This document shows positions 1 through 5,839 of a stretch of DNA of 6,630 nucleotides, one piece after another (the stretch's first letter is position 1; the number at the start of each line of letters is the position of its first letter). The DNA comes from Dehalococcoidia bacterium (lineage in GTDB: Bacteria; Chloroflexota; Dehalococcoidia; Dehalococcoidales; JAUVZE01). The notes under the pieces are model-generated. The model searched no databases, had not been told where the DNA came from, and saw only the letters and a program-made list of their open reading frames with translations. The stretch is taken from contig SOJS01000108.1 in NCBI GenBank assembly GCA_004376435.1, positions 1 through 6,630 on the forward strand. Direction: 5' to 3'. Position numbers and translations under genes: made by a program.

Positions 1-833
1 GGCTTGCCCAGGGTGAGTATATCTGGCTCCAGGTTCCAGACGCCGGTAAGCCCGGCTGGTCCACCGCAGATGGTGTGCGTCTCATCAATTATCAGCAGAG
101 TGCCAAAACGGCGCGTCAGCTCCCGTAGTGCCTTATGGTAGCCGGGAATAGGGAAGATGATGCCGACATTGGTCATCGCCGGCTCGCACAGCACGCAGGC
201 AATATCCTGTGGAGAAAGCGCCGCCTCCAGGGCGTCAATGTCGTTGAACTGGATTACCCGTGTCGTTGGGGAGAGGTCAAACATCTGGGGGGTAAGGAGG
301 CGGTCTCGCCGGTAGTTGACCAGAGCCTCATCAATACTGCCATGGTAGCAACCATCAAAGACCAGGATTAATTTTCGCTTGGTGGTGTGGCGGGCAACCC
401 TGAGAGCAAATTTATTGGCATCGGTGGCTGTCATATAGACCTGCCAGTAGGGCAGTCCGAAACGGCGTGCCAGATTCTCCCCCACCCGGACGCAGTCTTC
501 AGTGGGCAGCATTGAGGTAATGCCTCTGCCTGCCTGTTTGGCTACTGCCTCGGCGGTGGCTGGCGGCGAGTGTCCGAACAGTGCCCCGGTATCCCCCAGG
601 CAGAAGTCAAGGTAGCGATGACCGTCAACATCAGTCAGGTAAGCACCGCTAGCCTCCTTCATGAAAATGGGGAAGGGGCCAACCCAGCGGTGCATCCAAG
701 CCATGGGGACACCGGTGAGGAGCGAGCCCTTTGCCCTATCAAATATTGCCTGGGACTTGGGTCGCTCCTTAACATAGCGGGACTCTTCACGCGCCACCAG
801 TGTCTTGAGCCTTGATTGGTCAATTTCTGCCAT
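1..833 (-). CDS. Class III PLP-dependent aminotransferase, glutamate-1-semialdehyde aminomutase-like (3' end beyond window)
   Basis: The frame is open from the ATG at 833 to the window edge, giving 277 residues and then two bases of the next codon. An AGGAGG-type site lies about 7 nt before the ATG. Visible family features are DVDGHRYLDF (68-77), ATDANKFALR (136-145, the cofactor phosphate-binding loop, usually GTEAN), YHG (163-165, stacking on the PLP ring), CEPAM (E217) and IIDETHT (D250, the Asp that contacts the pyridine nitrogen). LTLGK places the Schiff-base lysine at residue 277, the last full codon. Family members are about 430-450 residues, so roughly a third is missing. The enzyme would be a cytoplasmic PLP aminotransferase or aminomutase; its substrate cannot be read from this part. 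DETHT replaces the DEV(M/Q)TG of HemL and of most omega-aminotransferases, so hemL is not assigned. It has its own promoter and appears to be a host gene outside the phage unit. Confidence 0.93.
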   Translation of the reverse strand, partial: MAEIDQSRLKTLVAREESRYVKERPKSQAIFDRAKGSLLTGVPMAWMHRWVGPFPIFMKEASGAYLTDVDGHRYLDFCLGDTGALFGHSPPATAEAVAKQAGRGITSMLPTEDCVRVGENLARRFGLPYWQVYMTATDANKFALRVARHTTKRKLILVFDGCYHGSIDEALVNYRRDRLLTPQMFDLSPTTRVIQFNDIDALEAALSPQDIACVLCEPAMTNVGIIFPIPGYHKALRELTRRFGTLLIIDETHTICGGPAGLTGVWNLEPDILTLGK

Positions 834-870
834 GGTGCTCCCTCCTCTTAGTCTTGAAACTGGGGGAAAT

Positions 871-912
871 ATATTAAAAAAGCCAGTAGCCCATTTTATA
901 ACTACTGGCTTT
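871..912 (-). terminator. Rho-independent terminator of the phage-derived unit
   Basis: AAAGCCAGTAG (879-889) and CTACTGGCTTT (902-912) are perfect inverted copies, forming an 11-bp stem with a 12-nt loop. Read on the minus strand, the stem runs into a T-run (T at 881-876) and then an AT-rich stretch. It lies 46 nt after the stop codon of the 70-residue gene, where an end to that unit is expected. The plus-strand side lacks a comparable T-run, so the minus direction is preferred. Confidence 0.8.
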
Positions 913-921
913 AAGCGTCAA
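893..921 (-). promoter_or_regulatory. Sigma-70-type promoter for the aminotransferase gene
   Basis: On the minus strand TTGACG (916-921) is followed by a 17-bp spacer and TAAAAT (893-898); each box matches the consensus at 5 of 6 positions. Transcription would start near 886, giving a leader of about 50 nt before the ATG at 833. The -10 box sits in the loop of the hairpin at 879-912, so promoter and terminator share the same DNA. Assigned from sequence pattern only. Confidence 0.6.
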
Positions 922-958
922 GGAGGAGGAGTTGGAGATGTAGTCGGCTCACTTCTTC

Positions 959-1171
959 CTAGACATAGACAGCCACCACCACTGCCTCTTTAGGGTTGTG
1001 CTCATCAAAGAGTACCACCGCCACCTTCCTCCCCACCACCATCTCGGTGGCGGGCAGGTTGCGGGCGACAGTAACGCCTTCCAGGTAGACCTTGTAGCTG
1101 CTGGCAAGCTGAACAGTAGCCACGTAATAAGTTGAGTTGAAGCTTTTTAGTATCCCCTTCTTTAATCTCAT
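959..1171 (-). CDS. Small OB-fold-like phage baseplate/tail-hub partner protein
   Basis: This is a complete 70-residue protein starting at the ATG at 1171, with AAAGGAGG about 7 nt upstream, and ending in TAG. It is rich in beta-branched residues in alternating strands (YYVATVQLA, YKVYLEGVTVA, RKVAVVLFDE, EAVVVAVYV). The order is a small basic start, a strand carrying YVATVQL, a 'gv.VARN.P' turn, 'GRKVAVVLFDEHNP', then a final strand. This fits the small OB-fold barrel found in or beside phage hub/spike proteins (gp5-N-like). The gene lies 19 nt after the hub-like gene and is last before the terminator, which supports a tail role. No catalytic motif is visible. The fold is inferred from pattern, not aligned. 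Its TAG stop is also evidence that UAG terminates in this genome. Confidence 0.7.
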   Translation of the reverse strand: MRLKKGILKSFNSTYYVATVQLASSYKVYLEGVTVARNLPATEMVVGRKVAVVLFDEHNPKEAVVVAVYV

Positions 1172-1190
1172 CCTACCCCTCCTTTAGAGT

Positions 1191-3194
1191 TTATACTGCC
1201 CCCAGCAGCAGGTGATGCTCGTAATTTGCCTTAGCCGGGTTATAAATCAGAGTCAGACCGAGGACCCGCCTCCTCCCTGCCTCCAGCCCGGCGCGGCTAT
1301 CGGTGATGGCAACGACATCATATAACTGCTGCCCGCAGTTAACCGGGATGCTAATTATGCCGCCTGATGATTCTATTTCTTCTTCCCTGAGATAGGCTTC
1401 CCCCCGCTCCTGGGCTTTGGCGGCAGTGTCTATATTCCTGTCCTCAAGCTGGAGGAGCCGGTCGTAGAGCCTGTCTATTTCCCCCCAGGCAAAGGAGTCA
1501 ACAACTATCGCCACCTCACCTATCGGGTCATAGCCCTCAACCTGAACCCGGTTGATAGCCTGGGCTCCTTTTTTATAACTACCCTCAAATATGGGGTGAG
1601 ATAAGCCATAGGAATAGTCGGTGCTGTCTGTCGCCAGCGGGTTTATGATATAACCCCTGTTGCCCTCAATGTAGAGGACATCAGGGACAAAGGACAGCAG
1701 CCTGGTGACAACCGCCCTCCCTTGGTTATCGGGGTGGACAGTGAAATCGGGGTAGAAGCTGGTTATTACCGATGACTGGGATTTGACCTCAAGCCTCAAG
1801 CCGACCCGGGAAAGGACAAACTCAAGGATTTGCTTGGCGTTCATCTCGCTGGCGTCCTTGTTCCAGCGGAACTGGTGCCGGGCTCGCCAGTTTTGAATCA
1901 GACTCCAGCCATCAGAGCAATGTAGAACCAGGCTTGCCTTACCTCCTGAGCTGGTATGCTCATAGCCATCAAGGATGAAGGTTTGTCCCGGGCTGACCTC
2001 GTTACCGGTGGCGGTGGCATAGCCAGGGCTGAAGTCAAGCTGACTGCCGATTTCCAGAGCCTTAAGCCCACCCTGCCCCGGTGAGGCATACCGCCCGTCA
2101 TCATTTCTCAGTTCAGCTATCAGTCTGCCCCCTGTCGGGCTGGTTTCCTGCTTTAGGGAGAGGACATCATCGCTTAAGTCCAGGCTCTGCTCCGCTTTGC
2201 TGGCTCGCCACACCCCGCTCGGGCTTGATAGCCAGCAGTAGTTACCATGGTGAGCTATGGCTAGCCCGTATTCCGAGGACAGGTCAAACGGCACCGGCTC
2301 ATGCCACAGGTTATCAAGGTAGTTAGCCTCAGGAATGGAGTGGGACCAGAAAGGGCGGTTATACGGCTGGCTGCCGGTAAACTTCTCTACATAGAAGGCG
2401 CGGTAGACATCTGGTTCATCAAGGAAGGCTCTGTGGTATTCAAAGTCGCCGTCTGATGGGGCGGAGGCAATCTCCTTCAGCTCTGACCAGGTTTCAGCAG
2501 CCACCTCACCACCATCACCATAGATAAGCGACCACAGCTTATAGTTGCCGCTGCTGTCCTTGCCGGTTAAAATCAGGTTCCAGTCGCCATGGTAGACAGT
2601 AGCCACGCCGGAGAGGTCGCCGCTTGACTTGTCCCAGGCAACACGGCTCCCCCAACTGCCATTTGTGCGTTTCATAACATAAAGAGTAGACTGGTCGGCA
2701 AAGAAAAGGGCGATATTCCTGTTGGGCTTATAAGCAGCGGCGATGCCATAGATGGCGGTGGTCGGGGTATAGCCCAAAAACTGGGGGCTGTCCCAGCTTA
2801 AGCCGTAGTCAGTGCTCTCTAGCTGGTATATCTTGCGGCTACTATTAATCCAGAAGATAGAAACCTCAGCCCCCAGTGAGCAGGTGGCGACAATAACCAC
2901 ATTGTACTGGTTGGTATAGAGCCACTGGCTGAAGTCAGAACCGGGACCAGGGCTAGTTACCCGCTGCCGGTAGAGCTTCCTGGAATCAGAGGGGGGCGTT
3001 ACCCTGACCCTGATTAGGGAGCCATCGCCGGGCATAGTCACAGCGTGGAAGTAGTCATCCTCAGCGCCGCTGTAGAGCCTTGTCCAGTCATATCTGACTA
3101 CGCCGGCAATTTTATTTTTTGCCTCCAGCTTGACATAGGGAACCCGTGCCCCCTCTTTCTGGGCAGAAAGCAGTGTTGAGCTAAGTTGCCTCAT
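1191..3194 (-). CDS. Phage tail protein: sialidase-like beta-propeller joined to a tail-hub-like C-terminal region
   Basis: The protein has 667 residues, with its ATG at 3194 preceded by AGGGGGG at 5-nt spacing. The N-terminal piece (about 1-70, starting MRQLSSTLLSAQ) resembles the start of phage tail or hub proteins. Residues about 85-330 read as a beta-propeller: repeated short hydrophobic strands, Trp-containing turns, and one clear Asp-box, STDYGLSW (127-134, SxDxGxSW), as in sialidase-type propellers. Residues about 335-667 look like a tail hub or baseplate protein, with 'DDVLSLKQE', 'AELRNDDGRY', 'INRVQVEGYDP', and a final segment with 'GIISIPVNCGQQLYDVVAITD'. I see no set of sialidase catalytic residues, so glycan binding or a structural role is likelier than hydrolysis. 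The frame is intact, unlike the portal gene upstream. It could contact the host surface at the tail tip. The tail link is inferred from context and pattern. Confidence 0.65.
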   Translation of the reverse strand: MRQLSSTLLSAQKEGARVPYVKLEAKNKIAGVVRYDWTRLYSGAEDDYFHAVTMPGDGSLIRVRVTPPSDSRKLYRQRVTSPGPGSDFSQWLYTNQYNVVIVATCSLGAEVSIFWINSSRKIYQLESTDYGLSWDSPQFLGYTPTTAIYGIAAAYKPNRNIALFFADQSTLYVMKRTNGSWGSRVAWDKSSGDLSGVATVYHGDWNLILTGKDSSGNYKLWSLIYGDGGEVAAETWSELKEIASAPSDGDFEYHRAFLDEPDVYRAFYVEKFTGSQPYNRPFWSHSIPEANYLDNLWHEPVPFDLSSEYGLAIAHHGNYCWLSSPSGVWRASKAEQSLDLSDDVLSLKQETSPTGGRLIAELRNDDGRYASPGQGGLKALEIGSQLDFSPGYATATGNEVSPGQTFILDGYEHTSSGGKASLVLHCSDGWSLIQNWRARHQFRWNKDASEMNAKQILEFVLSRVGLRLEVKSQSSVITSFYPDFTVHPDNQGRAVVTRLLSFVPDVLYIEGNRGYIINPLATDSTDYSYGLSHPIFEGSYKKGAQAINRVQVEGYDPIGEVAIVVDSFAWGEIDRLYDRLLQLEDRNIDTAAKAQERGEAYLREEEIESSGGIISIPVNCGQQLYDVVAITDSRAGLEAGRRRVLGLTLIYNPAKANYEHHLLLGAV

Positions 3195-3237
3195 TAAACC
3201 CCCCTAAGAATCACTAGTTAGACTGCTTCCAAGTGGC

Positions 3238-3870
3238 TTACGGTCCGTAGTCGGTTGATTTAGACACCGGCAAGGAGTAAGGCTGATACAGAGAGCGGAT
3301 TCTGACCCGGTTTCTCCGGCTCAGCCGTTTTAGCTCGCTGTTAAAGTATTTTAGCCTTTCCTTACCCCAGACAAGGAACTCCTTGGGCGTCATCGTGCCG
3401 CCGACATTAACCCTATTGATGGCATAGGCTGCCCACTCAATGGCGGCATAGCCACCGCCTCCGGTGGCGATTAGGTCCTCAAGGTAGGGGGGGATGGTGG
3501 AGCCGGCCTCGTCAAGGGTGTGGAGTTTGCCGTAGTAGATATAGGCGTTAGAGCCATCGGGGACCTCATCACCAAGGATGGTCAGGGTGTCGCCCCAAAG
3601 GGCAAACTGCTGGTATCTTCTGGGGAATTCGTCCACGGGATACTCAACGGCTTCTATCATTACCCGGTCGCTTAAGGTGGATATATCAAGCTCCCTGGAG
3701 CCGGCGGTGGTGGCCATGGTTACCTTCTGCTCGTAGGGTAGAGCCTCGGAGAACTCCTTAACCGTCCGCGTAATGTGCCGCTCAAGCTCGTCATCACTCC
3801 AGCGGTAGTTAGCCGTATCCTCATCGTGTAGCTCACGCCTGACTATAGCTCTCATCTCTATTAGATTCAT
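3238..3870 (-). CDS. Putative phage head-tail adaptor (connector) protein
   Basis: This complete 210-residue protein starts at the ATG at 3870, with AAGGAG about 8 nt upstream; the capsid stub's stop codon lies within that same stretch. The opening, 'MNLIEMRAIVRREL' then 'YRWSDDELERHI', is the pattern of phage adaptor/connector proteins that dock under the portal: an N-terminal helix, then a W-s-D-x-E-L helix. A beta-rich middle follows (EVEYP-like turns, 'WGDTLTILGD', 'AYIYYGKLH'), then a helical end (about 125-195) and a basic tail with RLSRRNRVRIRS. SU10/P22 gp4-type adaptors have this layout and similar size. The position directly after the capsid slot fits the order portal, capsid, adaptor. 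The alternative is a different neck or completion protein. The frame is intact. Confidence 0.65.
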   Translation of the reverse strand: MNLIEMRAIVRRELHDEDTANYRWSDDELERHITRTVKEFSEALPYEQKVTMATTAGSRELDISTLSDRVMIEAVEYPVDEFPRRYQQFALWGDTLTILGDEVPDGSNAYIYYGKLHTLDEAGSTIPPYLEDLIATGGGGYAAIEWAAYAINRVNVGGTMTPKEFLVWGKERLKYFNSELKRLSRRNRVRIRSLYQPYSLPVSKSTDYGP

Positions 3871-3873
3871 TTC

Positions 3874-3942
3874 TTACTCCTTATGATAGGGTGTAGTCAG
3901 CTCGTTGGATAGTTTGGATGCTTCAGCTAGTGTTAAAGCCAT
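3874..3942 (-). pseudogene. Vestigial major capsid protein gene: N-terminal stub of 22 codons
   Basis: The ATG at 3942 has an ideal site, AAAGGAGG with 6-nt spacing, yet the frame ends in TAA after 22 codons. The peptide begins MALTLAEASKLSN, which I recognise as the usual first residues of a family of phage major capsid proteins that normally run about 280-350 residues. The gene sits between portal and adaptor, the standard capsid position. The simplest reading is an internal deletion that removed nearly the whole capsid gene and left its start and translation signal. The last few codons (TPYHKE) may come from the deletion junction or the original 3' end. A genuine micropeptide, or translational coupling to the adaptor gene two codons downstream, is the alternative. 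The family match is from memory, not a search. Confidence 0.6.
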
Positions 3943-3948
3943 TTTTTT

Positions 3949-3956
3949 CCTCCTTT
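3949..3956 (-). promoter_or_regulatory. Strong ribosome binding site of the capsid stub
   Basis: The minus strand reads AAAGGAGG, then six A-rich bases, then ATG at 3942. It is among the best ribosome binding sites in the window although it serves only 22 codons. This suggests it once drove a highly made protein such as the major capsid protein. Confidence 0.7.
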
Positions 3957-3990
3957 AAAACAAAGTCTTTTGGCTGACCTTCGCCCTATT

Positions 3991-5385
3991 TCAGGACGAG
4001 GATTCCTCAACGCCCTCTGCCTGGGGTTCTGAAGCTCTCTCCCTCTCTCTGCCCCGGCTGGTTCTGGCATTAAGCTCTTTATTCATCCTGAGAATGGTTT
4101 CTCTTTCCTCAAGCCATCGCTTAAGCTCATACTCTGGGTCTTGAACCCCCAGCTCATCCATTGCCCGACGCCTGGAGTGGATGCCGCTCTGAACAAGTGC
4201 CTGCTCGTTTAATACCAGACGGCTCATATCTCTTGGCAGCACCGGTCCCCACACCACCCGCAGGCGGTTAGTGCCGAAGCTCTCTTTCTGGTATTTCTCC
4301 AGCAGCTTGAGCACCATCTCACTTCTTTTATTGTAGGCGGCCGTCCTGAGAAGCCTCTTGCGGTGGACCTTCTGCAGTAAGGGGTGAAGCTCAATCTCCA
4401 TGGCTACTCCGGACAGGTCTCTCTCGGCACCGCCAAAGGCGGCGCGGGGTGATTCTGAGATATCGTGCATGGTTCGATAGAGCAGATTGATATAGTCTAT
4501 ATGCAGCCCGACCCCACCCCCCTGAAGCAGGTCAAGTAGGTAGGCTTTGGCATCCTCGGGTATATTCCACACCGCCCCTGGTCTGACGGCAATATCCTCC
4601 GACTCTTCCACATTTTCCAGGACAGCAATCGGGTTGCCGGATAGCTCCAGTATTCGGGATAGCTGACTCATCGCCCGATTTAGCTCCCGCTGTGACTCCA
4701 TAATCTGGGTTAAGTCAGATATGCCCCAGAACTTCTTCGGTTCTCTCAAGTTGGGATAGATGACGAAGGGGATAAACCCGTAGGGGTTGGGCTTCTTTTC
4801 CTGGAGAACATTATCCAGGTAAAACTCAAATTCCCCGTCTGTCTACACCTCAACAACGGTGGCTGTCTTCGCCTTGGGCTTTACCTTATACAGGAGCTCG
4901 GTCTCCTCGGCGCCGAGACAGTATTTAGAGGCTACCCGCCATACCCGGGAGGTATCATCCCCCAGCCACCAGGCATGTATCCCCTGAACATCGGGGGCAG
5001 TAACCCTGACCCGCTTCCTCTCCTGGTCCCAGGTAACCTTGTAGCAGGCATCGCCGAGGACGGCACAGTCTATCTCCGTTTCCAGGTCAAGCTGCTCCAG
5101 GTTGTTGCTTTCATATACCTGATATAGGGCTGATTCTGCCCGCTGTGCCCTTGAGCGTGCCTCGTCAGAATCCTCGGTGGCATCAACGGCAAAGTTAATG
5201 CCCGACATAAGATAGCTGGTAACCTTATCGACAAATACCTTGGCATAGTTAAAGGTCAGGCGTTTCTCGCCCCGCCGCTCTCTTCCCTCCCAGTGCCTGC
5301 CCTGGTAGAAGTCAAGTAGCTCCTTATACTTCTTGATTCTGTTGATATCTTTGTGAGCCAGCTGGTTGATAGTAGTCTCGTTCAT
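3991..5385 (-). pseudogene. Phage portal protein (SPP1 gp6-like) interrupted by one in-frame amber codon
   Basis: From the ATG at 5385 the frame runs 465 codons to TGA at 3991, broken only by TAG at 4843-4845 (codon 181). Codons 182-212 after it stay open and join the downstream part without a shift, so this is a point nonsense change and not a frameshift. The N-terminal part has 'IKKYKELLDFYQGRHW' (about 17-32) and 'NYAKVFVDKVTSYLMSG', both typical of SPP1-type portals. The part after the TAG has 'NPYGFIPFVIYPN', 'ESQRELNRAMSQLSRILE' and a long helical, charged C-terminus. The total of 464 residues suits a full portal. The context VVEV-stop-TDGEFEFYLD suggests the lost residue was Trp (TGG to TAG). 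TTG at 4749 lacks a ribosome binding site, so restart is unlikely. The start overlaps the upstream gene by 62 nt. The portal would have formed the dodecameric DNA channel at the capsid vertex. Confidence 0.88.
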
Positions 5386-5662
5386 TTCTACCTCTCTTTA
5401 ATGCCCTCTGTATCGTTCTCTGGCTGACACCAAAAATCAGTGCCAGCTCCTTTACCCCTTTCCCCTCACTGGAAAACAGCCTGACCATTTCCTTCTCCCG
5501 CAGTCTCTTCAGCCAGCGTTGCCTGCCTCTGGGCTGTTCATAGACACATTGGGGGAAGGGGCAGTTGAGGCAGGAGCCAGCCAGGTCGCAGCCCTCATCT
5601 GGGTAGCGGCAGTATTCCGGTGGTAAGTCCAGTTCATTATTAGTGGTCTCGGCCTCCATCAT
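5324..5662 (-). CDS. Cys-cluster and helix-turn-helix DNA-binding protein, first gene of the phage unit
   Basis: The protein has 112 residues. Two ATGs stand side by side (5662 and 5659). AAGAGG is only 2 nt from the first and 5 nt from the second, so the second may be used. Residues 18-39 hold five cysteines spaced C-x6-C-x5-C-x2-C-x4-C, a plausible Zn or Fe-S site. After a basic linker (RGRQRWLKRLREK) comes a resolvase/sigma-like helix-turn-helix at about 56-89: 'KGVKELALIFGVSQRTIQRALK'-like, with the turn at FGVS. The last ~20 residues are Gln/Tyr-rich and are encoded in the overlap with the portal start. It could be a regulator of the unit, or a small-terminase-like DNA recogniser given its position before the portal; the sequence does not decide. 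The promoter directly upstream carries an operator candidate it might bind. Confidence 0.7.
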   Translation of the reverse strand: MMEAETTNNELDLPPEYCRYPDEGCDLAGSCLNCPFPQCVYEQPRGRQRWLKRLREKEMVRLFSSEGKGVKELALIFGVSQRTIQRALKRGRNERDYYQPAGSQRYQQNQEV

Positions 5663-5693
5663 CGCCTCTTAAGGGAAGACTGGTAAGGTCAAT

Positions 5694-5722
5694 ATTAGCA
5701 CATATGTTCTAACAGGTGTCAA
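5694..5722 (-). promoter_or_regulatory. Promoter of the phage-derived unit
   Basis: The minus strand has a perfect -35, TTGACA (5717-5722). The best-spaced -10 (17 bp) is GCTAAT (5694-5699), only 4 of 6 but with TG upstream; TAATAT at 19-bp spacing is an alternative. Transcription would start near 5687, about 25 nt before the first ATG. The strong -35 with a weak -10 suits a promoter controlled by a protein. Confidence 0.5.
5697..5710. promoter_or_regulatory. Candidate operator: 14-bp near-palindrome
   Basis: AGCACATATGTTCT is an inverted repeat around ACATATGT with one mismatched pair. It fills the space between the -35 and -10 of the minus-strand promoter, where a bound repressor would block RNA polymerase. 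On the minus strand GAACATATGTGC differs by one base from the GAAC-N4-GTTC LexA box known in Gram-positive bacteria. LexA control is an inference; the gene's own helix-turn-helix product is another candidate. Confidence 0.4.
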
Positions 5723-5746
5723 TAGGATTTTGTCATCTTCTTTTTG

Positions 5747-5775
5747 TTGACTTTAATGCCGAGCTATGCTATAAA
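5747..5775 (+). promoter_or_regulatory. Promoter of the acidic surface protein gene
   Basis: TTGACT (5747-5752), a 17-bp spacer and TATAAA (5770-5775), with TG one base before the -10 (extended -10, TGC-TATAAA). Each box matches 5 of 6. The start of transcription would be near 5782, about 58 nt before the ATG at 5840. It is divergent from the phage promoter, with the two -35 boxes about 25 bp apart. Confidence 0.65.
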
Positions 5776-5790
5776 CAGAACAAGCAGGTA

Positions 5791-5839
5791 TCTAAAAATC
5801 CCCGTAGCCACAGGGGAATGAAGGGGGTAGATTTTCAGA
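5791..5839 (+). promoter_or_regulatory. Leader RNA with competing stems over the ribosome binding site
   Basis: TCTAAAAATC (5791-5800) can pair with GATTTTCAGA (5830-5839) at 9 of 10 positions, ending right at the start codon. Inside, one C-tract (5800-5803) has two possible partners: GGGG (5813-5816), giving a small TCCCC/GGGGA hairpin, or the G-tract at 5823-5827. That second G-tract is the only plausible ribosome binding site for the ATG at 5840, at an unusually long 12-nt spacing. The pairing could therefore hide or expose it. I do not recognise a known riboswitch. Confidence 0.4.

Noticed and set aside
135..815. Plus-strand open frames at 135-371 and 570-815
   Set aside because: Both lie antisense to the aminotransferase, whose minus-strand frame carries all the expected family motifs.
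805..993. Plus-strand open frame across the terminator/promoter region
   Set aside because: It runs across the aminotransferase start, the hairpin and the end of the 70-residue gene; the peptide shows no domain and the region is explained by regulatory elements.
1898..2326. Open frames at 1898-2104 (minus, other frame) and 2081-2326 (plus)
   Set aside because: They are inside the 667-residue tail protein and have no recognisable features.
3991..4749. Independent 252-residue gene starting with TTG at 4749
   Set aside because: It is the in-frame C-terminal half of the portal protein. No ribosome binding site precedes the TTG, and the 31 codons upstream of it up to the amber codon also read as portal sequence.
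4843..4845. Recoded UAG (phage code 15 or pyrrolysine)
   Set aside because: Only one internal TAG is seen in over 4.5 kb of phage coding sequence, the last gene of the unit uses TAG as its stop, and the flanking residues favour a Trp-to-stop change.
834..5700. Prophage attachment-site repeats, integrase, tRNA or CRISPR array
   Set aside because: I compared the two borders of the phage unit by eye and found no direct repeat. No integrase frame, cloverleaf or spaced repeat is visible in the window.
5791..5839. Known riboswitch (cyclic-di-GMP or cobalamin type) in the surface-protein leader
   Set aside because: Fragments such as GCCACAGGGG are superficially similar, but the conserved cores and sizes of those classes are absent in this ~58-nt leader.
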